Shown here: piece by piece, positions 8,041 to 15,711 of the stretch
Layout of the letters: the number at the start of each line of letters is the position of its first letter
Numbering within the stretch: the stretch's first letter is position 1
Made by a program: the position numbers and the translations under genes
Source of the DNA: Saccharothrix syringae
GTDB taxonomy: Bacteria > Actinomycetota > Actinomycetes > Mycobacteriales > Pseudonocardiaceae
DNA length: 64,000 nt
Assembly (NCBI RefSeq): GCF_009498035.1
Contig: NZ_CP034550.1
Location: 9,858,001-9,922,000 of the forward strand
Direction: 5' to 3'
Notes under the pieces: generated by a model
Database searches by the model: none
What the model was told of the DNA's origin: nothing
What the model saw: the letters and a program-made list of their open reading frames with translations, nothing else

Positions 8041-9246
8041 ATGAAGCTGGACCAACGCGACTTCGCGCGCTTCTGGGCCGCGGACACCGTGTCGCTGGCG
8101 GGCACGCACGTCACCACGCTGGCGCTCAAGGCCGTCGCCGTCCTCACCCTGGGCGCCTCCACCACCGTGGCCGGCCTCCTGGAATCGGCCCGCTGGCTGC
8201 CCTACCTGCTCCTCGGCCTGGTGGCCGGCGTCCTGGTGGACCGCCGCCGCCGACTGCCGCTGCTCATCGGCACCGACTTCGCCCGCGCCGCCGTGCTGGC
8301 CCTGGTCCCGCTGCTGGCTTTCACGGGTCTGCTGACCATCCCGCTGCTGGCCGCGATCGTGCTCGTCTTCGGCACCCTGTCCCTGTTCCACGACGCGGCC
8401 CACCAGTCGTTCCTCCCCCGCCTGGTGACCAGGCAACAGCTGACGGACGCCAACGCCCGCATGGAACAAACCCGCTCGGCAGCCCAGGGAGTGGGCCCGC
8501 TGGTCGGCGGCGCCCTGGTCAAGTTGATCGGCGGCCCCCTGGCGTTCCTGGTCGACGCCGTCTCCTACCTGATCTCCGGCCTGGTCCTGTCCGGGCTCCG
8601 CACCCCGGAACCCCCGCCCACCCCGGAAGAACGCCACCTGCGCACCGAGATCCGCGACGGCCTCCGCTGGGTCTACCACCACCCCGTGCTGCGCCCGATG
8701 GCCCTGGCCACGCACGCCTGGTTCTTCTTCTCCTCCATGGTCAGCGCCACCTACACCGTGCTCGTGCTGGACGAACTCCACTTCGACCCCTTCGAGTTCG
8801 GCGTGACGTTCGCGGTCGGCGGCGCGGGTGCCCTCCTGGGCGCCTCCCTGGCCGGTCGCGCGTGCCGCCGCTTCGGCGAGGGCCAGGTGATCCTGGTGGG
8901 CCGCTGGCTCACCCCGGCCGCCTACGCCCTGCTGCCGTTCGCCACCGCCACCACCAGCGGGTTCGCCTTGCTGTGCGCGGCGCAGTTCGCGTTCTACTTC
9001 GCGATCGGCCTGGAGAGCCCCGGTGAGATGGGCTACCGGCAGGCGGTCACCCCCGACCGGCTCCAGGGCCGCATGAACGGCACCATGAGGTCGATCAACC
9101 GAGCCGCCATCGTGTTCGGCGCACCGCTGGGCGGCGTCCTGGCCGACACGCTCGGCTTCACCACCGCCCTGTGGATCGCGATCGCGGGCCTGACCGTCCA
9201 GGCGGTCGGGATCACCTGCTCCTCCGTCCGCACGGCCCGGGTCTGA
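8041..9246 (+). CDS. MFS transporter (efflux type)
   Basis: A 401-residue protein with an ATG at 8041. It has 10-12 predicted membrane helices, beginning FWAADTVSLAGTHVTTLALK and including WLPYLLLGLVAGVLVDRRRR, the canonical G-D-RRRR loop between helices 2 and 3. NARMEQTRSAAQGVGPLVGG and LQGRMNGTMRSINRAAIVFG are blocks shared with the MFS_3 enterobactin/macrolide exporter branch (EntS/MefA-like). Substrate unknown. It is transcribed divergently from the ATC-hydrolase-family gene and convergently with the AraC-family gene, whose end is 3 bp away. Confidence 0.85.
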   Translation: MKLDQRDFARFWAADTVSLAGTHVTTLALKAVAVLTLGASTTVAGLLESARWLPYLLLGLVAGVLVDRRRRLPLLIGTDFARAAVLALVPLLAFTGLLTIPLLAAIVLVFGTLSLFHDAAHQSFLPRLVTRQQLTDANARMEQTRSAAQGVGPLVGGALVKLIGGPLAFLVDAVSYLISGLVLSGLRTPEPPPTPEERHLRTEIRDGLRWVYHHPVLRPMALATHAWFFFSSMVSATYTVLVLDELHFDPFEFGVTFAVGGAGALLGASLAGRACRRFGEGQVILVGRWLTPAAYALLPFATATTSGFALLCAAQFAFYFAIGLESPGEMGYRQAVTPDRLQGRMNGTMRSINRAAIVFGAPLGGVLADTLGFTTALWIAIAGLTVQAVGITCSSVRTARV

Positions 9247-9249
9247 CCC

Positions 9250-9945
9250 CTAGCAGTACGTCGCCGCCGGCAGGTCGCCCCGCGCGAACGCCCCCGGCGA
9301 CACCCCCATCACCGCCCGGAACTCCGCGCTCAGGTGCGCCTGGTCGAAGTACCCCAGCTCCACCGCCACCCGCGCCCACCCACCACGCCGCCCCCGGGCC
9401 ACCACCCGCCGCACGCGGTCCACGCGCGCGAAGCGCTTGGGGGACAACCCCACCGCCCTGGTGAACACCGCCCGCAACTGCCGCTCGCTCACGTTCAAAG
9501 CAACAGCCGTCTCGGCCACCCCGCGCGTGCGCAACAGCCCGGTCGCCGCGTGCACCAGGTCCGACCGCCCCGGGTCGATCGACGCCACCCGCCGCAGCAG
9601 GGCCGAGGTCAGCGCGGCCGGTTCCAGCGCGTCCGCACCCGACCACAGCTCACCCAGCGGCACCACGCGCCCGGCCAGCTCGTCCGCCGGCACGCCCAGC
9701 ACGGCCTGCGCCCGCCCCGGCGCCAACCGCACCACGGTCCGCCGCGCGGGCGGCCCCGCGTGGTAGCGCGCCCGGTCCCGCGGCCCGATCACGAACGCGC
9801 CCTCGGACGCCGAGCACAGCACCAGCGTGGTGGCGGTGTCCGGCGCGTGCACGTGCGTGACCGCGTCGAGCCTCTGGTGGGCGATGGCGCTCACCCACGG
9901 TCGCAGCCGCTGGTCCACACCCGGGACAACCGCCGAAATCTCCAA
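9250..9945 (-). CDS. AraC family transcriptional regulator
   Basis: About 231 residues if the TTG at 9945 is the start; a GTG at 9918 (MDQRLRPWVSA) is also possible. The frame runs further upstream, but that part overlaps the divergent gene and looks non-coding. The C-terminal double helix-turn-helix is clear: GVAETAVALNVSERQLRAVF, VGLSPKRFARVDRVRRVVA and VAVELGYFDQAHLSAEFRAV, ending GVSPGAFARG. The N-terminal domain is a short AraC-type sensor (HAPDTATTLVLCSASEGAFV). The divergent NmrA-like gene starts 34 bp away, so this protein probably regulates it. Confidence 0.8.
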   Translation of the reverse strand: MEISAVVPGVDQRLRPWVSAIAHQRLDAVTHVHAPDTATTLVLCSASEGAFVIGPRDRARYHAGPPARRTVVRLAPGRAQAVLGVPADELAGRVVPLGELWSGADALEPAALTSALLRRVASIDPGRSDLVHAATGLLRTRGVAETAVALNVSERQLRAVFTRAVGLSPKRFARVDRVRRVVARGRRGGWARVAVELGYFDQAHLSAEFRAVMGVSPGAFARGDLPAATYC

Positions 9946-9979
9946 GAACTTCCCACCACCCCGCGACGAAGCTGGCCCC

Positions 9980-10717
9980 ATGATCGTCATCGCAGGTGCC
10001 ACGGGCACCGTCGGCCGCGAAGCCACCCGCCTGCTCACCGACCGCGCCACCCCGTTCCGCGCCCTGTCCCGCACCCCCACCGCCGGCCGGACCCACGCCG
10101 ACCCCGCCGACCCGGCCTCCCTGGGCCAAGCCCTCACCAGCGCCTCGGCCCTGCTGCTCATCGGCCCCGGCACCCCCGACCTCCCCGCCTACGACCAGGC
10201 GTTCCTCGCCGCCGCCGAACGAGCGGGCGTGACCCGCGTGGTGAAGCTGTCCTCGATCCCGGTCGGTCCGGTGGCGCGGTGGCACCGGGCGGGCGAGGAG
10301 GCGACGCGGACCTTCCCCGAGTGGACCCTGTTGCGCCCCAGCCTGTTCGCCTCCAACTCCCTCCAGTGGGCCCCGCTCGTCGCCGCCGGCGAACCGATCC
10401 CCAACCCCACCGGCGACGCCCGCCTGGGCGTGGTCGACCCGCGCGACCTGGCGGAGGTCGCCGTGGCCGCCCTGCTCGACGACCACCACGGCCGCACCTA
10501 CACGCTCACCGGCCCGGAACTGCTGAGCGCGCCCGAGCAGGTGGCCGTGCTGGCGGAGGTCCTGGGCCGGCCGCTGACGACGGTGGACGCGCCACTGGCC
10601 GAGTACGCCGAAGTCCTCCGCGACGCGGCGATCCGGACCGACGACATTGCGTCGGTCCTGGGACGCCCGGCTCGCGACTACGCCACGTGGGCGCGCGAGT
10701 GCTACCCCCGCCCCTGA
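9980..10717 (+). CDS. NmrA-like NAD(P)-binding protein (atypical SDR)
   Basis: A 245-residue protein with an ATG at 9980: MIVIAGATGTVGREATRLL, the GATGxxG Rossmann motif of NmrA/atypical SDRs. VTRVVKLSSIPVG and FPEWTLLRPSLFASNSLQWA match the NAD(P)H-binding QOR2/NmrA subgroup, which includes quinone oxidoreductase 2 and redox sensors. No Tyr-x3-Lys pair is evident, as is usual for this subgroup. It is transcribed divergently from the AraC regulator across 34 bp, a common arrangement where the regulator controls the oxidoreductase. Confidence 0.85.
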   Translation: MIVIAGATGTVGREATRLLTDRATPFRALSRTPTAGRTHADPADPASLGQALTSASALLLIGPGTPDLPAYDQAFLAAAERAGVTRVVKLSSIPVGPVARWHRAGEEATRTFPEWTLLRPSLFASNSLQWAPLVAAGEPIPNPTGDARLGVVDPRDLAEVAVAALLDDHHGRTYTLTGPELLSAPEQVAVLAEVLGRPLTTVDAPLAEYAEVLRDAAIRTDDIASVLGRPARDYATWARECYPRP

Positions 10718-10864
10718 CGCCCCACGGCCACCGACCAGCCCCAAACCGACCCCAACTACTCCTGATAGCTCAGCGAACCACCCCCGAACAGCTCAACCGG
10801 GGGCGGCCACCCACCGCCTTCCGGCCCTTCTTCGACCCCTCCCCCGCCGCTACGCTGCTGAATC

Positions 10865-11389
10865 GTGGCACCGGCACCGACCCGCGGAGCCGCGCGCCTG
10901 GTGCGCTGCGGCGCGGTCGGGGTGTCCACCGGCCTGCTGGCCGTGCTGGCCCACGCCACCGGCGGCGGCCACCTGCCGTCGCTGCCGCACCTGCTGGTGT
11001 TCGCGCTGGCCATCGGCTGGACGTGCCTGCCGCTGACCGACCGGCAGCTGGGCTTCGGCGAGCTGCTGGGCCTGGTCGGCGCGGTGCAGGTGGCCGCGCA
11101 CGTGTTCCTGGTGCTGCTGTCCCGCCACCCGCGCGAGCTGGTGCCCGCGCCCGCGATGCTCACCGCCCACGCGCTGGCCACGCTGGTCGTGGTCGTCGCC
11201 CTGACCGGCTTCGAGCAGGCCGTGTTCCGGCTGGCCGCCGCGCTGGCGGCCGTGCTGCCGCGCCGCCTGGTCCCACCGCCCGCGGTGGCGCCGCTGCGCA
11301 TCCCCATCGCCGCGCACCCGCCGCAGCCGCTGGCCGAGGTACTGCGCCGCCGCACGGTGCCCCGCCGCGGCCCGCCCGCCCACTCCTAG
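10865..11389 (+). CDS. Small integral membrane protein, unknown function
   Basis: A 174-residue protein with a GTG at 10865. It has four likely membrane helices: AVGVSTGLLAVLAHATGGG, LLVFALAIGWTCLPL, LLGLVGAVQVAAHVFLVLL and AMLTAHALATLVVVVALTGF, then a helix (AVFRLAAALAAVLPRRLV) and a Pro/Arg-rich cytoplasmic tail. I do not recognise a named family. It lies 122 bp upstream of the PepSY membrane protein on the same strand. Similar small membrane proteins often accompany copper-handling or PepSY genes in actinobacteria, but no metal motif is seen here. The intervening DNA holds degenerate repeats of CCGGTGGC. Confidence 0.6.
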   Translation: MAPAPTRGAARLVRCGAVGVSTGLLAVLAHATGGGHLPSLPHLLVFALAIGWTCLPLTDRQLGFGELLGLVGAVQVAAHVFLVLLSRHPRELVPAPAMLTAHALATLVVVVALTGFEQAVFRLAAALAAVLPRRLVPPPAVAPLRIPIAAHPPQPLAEVLRRRTVPRRGPPAHS

Positions 11390-11511
11390 GTCACCCCTCC
11401 CCACACCACCGTCCCCCGGGACCGGTGGCGCCCGCCGTCCCCCCTCGCGGACCGGCGGCACCCACCCGTCCCCGGCACCGGTGGCACCTCCCCGTACCCA
11501 GGAGTCCCCCC

Positions 11512-12792
11512 ATGACCGAGTCCTGGCGCAGCCTCGTGCGCCGCTTCCACTTCTACGCGGGCGTGCTCGTCGGCCCGTTCGTGCTCATCGCCGCCCTGAC
11601 CGGCGTGCTCTACGCCGCGACGCCGCAACTGGAGTCGTGGCTGTACTCCGACCACCTGCGGGTGCCCGCGTCCGAGCAGACCGTGCCGCTGTCCGAGCAG
11701 GTCAAGGCCGCCGTCGCCACCCGCCCCGACGACCAGTGGGTCGCGGTCCGCCCCTCGCCCGGACCGGGCGAGACCACGCGCGTGCTGTTCGCCGGCGACG
11801 GCGACGCTCGGCCCACGGTGTTCGTCGACCCCGGCACCGGCGCCGTGGTCGGCACCCTGGACACCTACGGCACCAGCGGCGTGCTGCCGCTGCGCACCAC
11901 CATCGACGAGATCCACCGCAACCTGCTGCTCGGCGAACCGGGCCGGCTCTACAGCGAGCTGGCCGCGTCCTGGCTGTGGGTCGTCGCCCTGGGCGGCGTG
12001 TTCCTGTGGTTCAGCCGCCGCCGCGCGCAGCGCGTCAAGACCACGACCAAGCGGCACGCCACGCTCGGCCTGTGGGTGCTGGCGGGCGCCCTGTTCCTGT
12101 CCGCGACCGGCCTGACCTGGTCCACCTACGCCGGCGAGAACGTCGCCGACCTGCGCGCGGCGCTGAACTGGAGCACCCCGGCGCTGGGCGGCAACGACGA
12201 CCACGCCGGGCACGACATGAGCGACCCCATCCCGGTGTTCCCCGGCGAGGTCGACTCCGTGCTGGAGACCGCCCGCACCGAGGGCGGCATCGACGCGGCC
12301 AGGATCGAGATCACCGCGCCGCCGATGGCCGGGATGGCCTGGTACGTCACCGAGATCGAGCGCGGCTGGCCCACCCAGGTCGACGCGATCGCCATCAGCG
12401 GCGGCGAGGTCTCGGAGCAGGTGAGGTTCAGCGACTACCCGCTGGCCGCGAAGCTGGCCAGGTGGGGCATCGACGCGCACATGGGCGTCCTGTTCGGCTG
12501 GCCCAACCAGATCCTGCTGCTCGCCCTGGGCCTGGGCCTGGTGACGATGGTGGTGCTCGGCTACCGCATGTGGTGGCTGCGCAGGCCCACCCGCGGCTTC
12601 GGCAGGCCGGTCCCCCGCGGCCAGTGGCGCAAGGTCCCACGAGCACAACTGGTGGTGGTGCTGGTGGTGGCCGCGGCGGTCGGCTGGTTCATCCCGCTGT
12701 TCGGCCTGTCCCTGCTGGCGTTCCTGGCCGTGGACGCCTTCCTGGGCACCAGGCGCCAGGAACAACCCCAACCGGAGCCCGAGTCGGTGTGA
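11512..12792 (+). CDS. PepSY-associated TM helix domain membrane protein
   Basis: A 426-residue protein. The ATG at 11512 has an AGGAG site 11 bp upstream. The N-terminus RRFHFYAGVLVGPFVLIAAL and the next segment LHRNLLLGEPGR-like IDEIHRNLLLGEPGRLYSEL are the signature of the PepSY_TM (iron-regulated YP_ / FhuF-like) family. Further helices: WLWVVALGGVFLWFSRRRA, LGLWVLAGALFLSATGLTW, ILLLALGLGLVTMVVLGYRM and VVVLVVAAAVGWFIPLFGL. DDHAGHDM (about residue 225) could bind metal. Members are proposed to act in metal-related redox or siderophore reduction. It follows a small membrane protein gene and may be co-transcribed with it. Confidence 0.82.
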   Translation: MTESWRSLVRRFHFYAGVLVGPFVLIAALTGVLYAATPQLESWLYSDHLRVPASEQTVPLSEQVKAAVATRPDDQWVAVRPSPGPGETTRVLFAGDGDARPTVFVDPGTGAVVGTLDTYGTSGVLPLRTTIDEIHRNLLLGEPGRLYSELAASWLWVVALGGVFLWFSRRRAQRVKTTTKRHATLGLWVLAGALFLSATGLTWSTYAGENVADLRAALNWSTPALGGNDDHAGHDMSDPIPVFPGEVDSVLETARTEGGIDAARIEITAPPMAGMAWYVTEIERGWPTQVDAIAISGGEVSEQVRFSDYPLAAKLARWGIDAHMGVLFGWPNQILLLALGLGLVTMVVLGYRMWWLRRPTRGFGRPVPRGQWRKVPRAQLVVVLVVAAAVGWFIPLFGLSLLAFLAVDAFLGTRRQEQPQPEPESV

Positions 12793-12837
12793 ATTTCCGA
12801 GCGACGGCCGGCCCGGCGGCGGGCTAGCGTGGGCGTC

Positions 12838-12852
12838 ATGCGCTTCGGTTGA
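12838..12852 (+). other. Four-codon mini-ORF in frame with the following MFS gene
   Basis: ATG at 12838, then CGC TTC GGT and TGA at 12850-12852, in the same reading frame as the MFS gene whose first usable GTG is at 12895. A TAGCGT -10-like hexamer at 12825-12830 lies about 7 bp before the ATG, the spacing seen for leaderless genes. The region after the TGA continues in frame as RPLPPPARPLARLAV, which looks like a normal MFS N-terminus. Either the gene carries a nonsense mutation at codon 5 or the mini-ORF is a leader peptide. Confidence 0.45.
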
Positions 12853-12894
12853 CGCCCCCTACCGCCCCCGGCCCGGCCGCTCGCCCGCCTGGCG

Positions 12895-13986
12895 GTGACG
12901 TGGGCAGCCCTGGCCCACACCGTGCCCCTGTTCCCGCTCTACGCCCTGCTGTTCACCCACACCGGCCTGTCGGACGCCCAGGTCTCGACCCTGTTCGCGA
13001 TCTGGTCGATCACGGCGGTCGTGGCCGAGGTGCCGCTGGGCGCCTTCGCCGACCGCTTCTCCCGCCGGTGGTCAGTGGTCGCGTCGGGGACCTGCCAGGC
13101 CGCCGGCTACGCCCTGTGGACGGCCCTGCCCGGCTTCCCCGGCTTCGCCGCGGGCTTCGTCCTCTGGGGCGTGGGCGGTGCCCTGTCCTCAGGCGCCCTG
13201 GAAGCCCTCCTCCACGACGCACTGGAGGCGGCAGGCGCAGCCCCCGCCTTCGCCCGGGTCCTGGGCCGGGTCAACGCGGTGAGCCTCCTCGGCCAGATCC
13301 CGGCAGCTTTGCTGGCCACCACCCTGTTCGCCGCCGGCGGCTTCCCCCTGGTCGGCTGGGTGAGCGTGGGGGCGTGCCTGGCCGCCGCCGCGGTAGCCGT
13401 CCTACTACCGGAAACCCCGCGCCCGGCCCCGGAGAGCTACCTGACCGTCCTGAGGACGGGCCTGACCGAGACGGCCCGAACCCCGGGCGTGGCCCCGACC
13501 GCGCTGCTGGTGGCAGCCCTGCTGGCGGTCGACGCCTTCGAGGAGTACTTCCCGCTCCTGGCCAGGGACTGGGGCGTGCCGGTGGTGTGGGCGCCACTGG
13601 CCACCCTGGCGATCCCCCTGGCCGGCGCGGCGGGCGCGGCCCTGGGCGGCACCGGACTCCCCCCGGGCCCGCTGCTGGCCGCCGCGGCGGTGCTCCTGGG
13701 CGTGGCGGGACTGGCGGGGCACCCGGCGGGCCTGGCGGCGGTGGCTGTTTTCTACGGCGTCTACCAGTTCGTGCTGGTGGGGGCGGAGGCGCGGTTGCAA
13801 GAGCGGATCACCGGTGACGCGCGGGCGACCGTGACCTCGGTGGCGGGGTTGGGCAGCGAGGTGCTGTCCCTGGCCGTGTACGCCGCCTGGGCGGTGGGCG
13901 GCGTGCCCGCGGTGGCGGCGGGGGTGCTGCTCCTGGCCGGCTGCCTGACCCGCCTGCGACGCCCGGCGGAGCACAGCCAGGCGTGA
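12895..13986 (+). CDS. MFS transporter
   Basis: A 363-residue protein from the GTG at 12895 (MTWAALAHTVPLFPLYALLF). It has about 11-12 helices, with AEVPLGAFADRFSRRWSVV as the helix 2-3 loop motif and VPLGAFADRFSRR the D-R-x-R-R signature. With this start, helix 1 is only just complete. The natural start may be the ATG at 12838, which is separated from it by an in-frame TGA, so the gene could be slightly damaged or use reinitiation. No Shine-Dalgarno sequence precedes 12895. Its stop overlaps a GTG (GTGA) of the next open frame. Substrate unknown. Confidence 0.75.
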   Translation: MTWAALAHTVPLFPLYALLFTHTGLSDAQVSTLFAIWSITAVVAEVPLGAFADRFSRRWSVVASGTCQAAGYALWTALPGFPGFAAGFVLWGVGGALSSGALEALLHDALEAAGAAPAFARVLGRVNAVSLLGQIPAALLATTLFAAGGFPLVGWVSVGACLAAAAVAVLLPETPRPAPESYLTVLRTGLTETARTPGVAPTALLVAALLAVDAFEEYFPLLARDWGVPVVWAPLATLAIPLAGAAGAALGGTGLPPGPLLAAAAVLLGVAGLAGHPAGLAAVAVFYGVYQFVLVGAEARLQERITGDARATVTSVAGLGSEVLSLAVYAAWAVGGVPAVAAGVLLLAGCLTRLRRPAEHSQA

Positions 13987-14033
13987 GGGACCGCTGGTAC
14001 CGTCGGCCCGCGTCTCAAGTAATTGCACGTAAG

Positions 14034-15704
14034 ATGAGACCGCGGATCGGCCGTGGTGGAGCGAGGCTGCGCGTGGGTGCTGGTCAGCGGGGCACGTGGC
14101 GGGCCGAGCGGCGCGTGCTCGTGGTCGTACGCAACTTCACCACCCTGGACCGCCTCCTGTCCGTGCTCGACGTCCTCGAACTCGACGGTTTCACCGAGGT
14201 CGAGTTCACCGTCGACGCCGGCTCCGCCTTCGCCCACGGCATCGCCGACCACGTGCGGCGACTCGGAGGGACCGTTCTCCCGTGGTCGGAAGCGCGCGCC
14301 GTGCGATGGGACCTGGTGCTGGCCGCCCACGTGACCCCGGAGCTGGCCGAACTGGCGGGCCCGCTGCTCACCGTGCCGCACGGTGCCGGCTACCGGCGCG
14401 TCCCGCCGTCCACCTCCGGTGGTGAGACATCGCCCGCCGGGCTCACCCGCGCAGAGCTGCTGCACGAGGGCCGCCCCGTCCCCGCGCGGATCGGCCTGTC
14501 CCACCAGGAGCAGCTGGCCCACCTGCCGGCGGAGGTGCGCGACCGCGCCGTGGTGATCGGCGACCCCGTCATGGACCGGTTGCGCGCGAGCCACGACCTG
14601 CGCCACCGCTACCGCGGGCTGCTGGGCGTCGAGCCGCACCAGCGACTGGTCGTGATCAACTCCACCTGGGGCGAGCACTCGACCCTGGGTGTCGCACCGG
14701 ACCTGCCGCACCGCCTGCTCGCCCAACTGCCCGCCGACGCCTACCGCGTGGCCCTGGTCCAGCACTGGAACATCCGGCAGGCGCACAGCGGGTTCGAGGT
14801 CGACCGCGTCCTGCGCGGCGCGCTGGAGTGCGGGCTGATCGCCGTGCCCCCGGAGCGGGGCTGGCACGCCGCCCTCATGGCGGCGGACCTCGTCGTCGGC
14901 GACCACGGCTCGGTCACGTTGTACGCCGCCGCGCTGGGCAAGCCGGTGCTGCTGACCTCGGACGGCGGCCCGGAGGTCGACCCGACCTCCGCCGACGCGC
15001 GGCTGTGGGCGGCGAGCGAGCGCGTATCCGTCGGGGGCGACCTCAGGAGCCAGGTCGACACGGCGCTGCTCCGGCACGACCCGCGCCGGCTGCGCGAGTT
15101 CACCGACCGCGTCCTGGGCGTCCCCGGCCAGTCGGCGCGCCTCCTCAACGACGTGGTCCGCGAGCTGGTGGACCTGCCGCCCGCGCCCCCGCCGCGACTG
15201 CCCCCGCTCCCCGAACCGGCCCGGGTCGAGACACCGACCGCCGGCAGCCACTGGTGCGTCGCGAAGATCGGGCCGGGCACCGGGGCGCGGGTGGAGCTGG
15301 AGCGGTTCCCCGCCGTGGCGGGCCAGTCGCCGCCGACGGCGGGCGACCCGTTCCTGGTGGTCGACACCCAGCGGGAGGTCGACGAGGTGCGCCGGTCCAA
15401 CGCGGAAGTCCTCGTCAGCTCCGAGCGGTGGTCGGAGCAGCACGCCCGCGCGTGGCTGCCCGACGTCCTCGACCGGTACCCCGGCGCCGCGCTCGCCGCG
15501 GCCCGCCTCGACGCGGGGTGCGTGCTGCGGTTCCGCGACCAGGCGGTGCACGCGCTCGACCACGACGACCCCGCCGTCGCGGCCGCCGCCCTCTACGCCC
15601 TGAGGGTCGCCGGGCACGACGCCGCCCGGTTCGACGTGACCTTCGCCAGGGTGGTCGTCAAGGTGGGCACGCTGTCGCGGAACCCCGTGCTGCCCCGTTT
15701 CTGA
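14034..15704 (+). CDS. GT-B-fold protein resembling CDP-glycerol glycerophosphotransferases
   Basis: About 556 residues if the ATG at 14034 is used; a GTG at 14073 and a GTG at 13983 overlapping the MFS stop are alternatives. The first half reads like a Rossmann domain (RRVLVVVRNFTTLDRLLSVL, LAAHVTPELAELAGPLLTVP). LVVINSTWGEHSTLG and LMAADLVVGDHGSVTLYAAA with LGKPVLLTSDGG parallel the C-terminal nucleotide-sugar-binding block of CDP-glycerol transferases. A Pro-rich hinge (about residue 390) leads to an extra 160-residue domain I do not recognise. No transmembrane segment. An inverted repeat GTCTCA/TGAGAC (14012-14040) overlaps the proposed ATG. It is convergent with the STAND NTPase gene, 7 bp apart. 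Confidence 0.6.
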   Translation: MRPRIGRGGARLRVGAGQRGTWRAERRVLVVVRNFTTLDRLLSVLDVLELDGFTEVEFTVDAGSAFAHGIADHVRRLGGTVLPWSEARAVRWDLVLAAHVTPELAELAGPLLTVPHGAGYRRVPPSTSGGETSPAGLTRAELLHEGRPVPARIGLSHQEQLAHLPAEVRDRAVVIGDPVMDRLRASHDLRHRYRGLLGVEPHQRLVVINSTWGEHSTLGVAPDLPHRLLAQLPADAYRVALVQHWNIRQAHSGFEVDRVLRGALECGLIAVPPERGWHAALMAADLVVGDHGSVTLYAAALGKPVLLTSDGGPEVDPTSADARLWAASERVSVGGDLRSQVDTALLRHDPRRLREFTDRVLGVPGQSARLLNDVVRELVDLPPAPPPRLPPLPEPARVETPTAGSHWCVAKIGPGTGARVELERFPAVAGQSPPTAGDPFLVVDTQREVDEVRRSNAEVLVSSERWSEQHARAWLPDVLDRYPGAALAAARLDAGCVLRFRDQAVHALDHDDPAVAAAALYALRVAGHDAARFDVTFARVVVKVGTLSRNPVLPRF

Positions 15705-15711
15705 CGGCCGC

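Noticed and set aside
6075..9026. A 983-codon plus-strand open frame crossing the sigma factor, ATC hydrolase and MFS genes.
   Set aside because: It is out of frame with well-supported genes, reads as Arg/Pro/Gly-rich nonsense and exists only because stop codons are rare at this GC content. The same applies to long frames at 9334-11510, 18930-21900 and 55887-58535.
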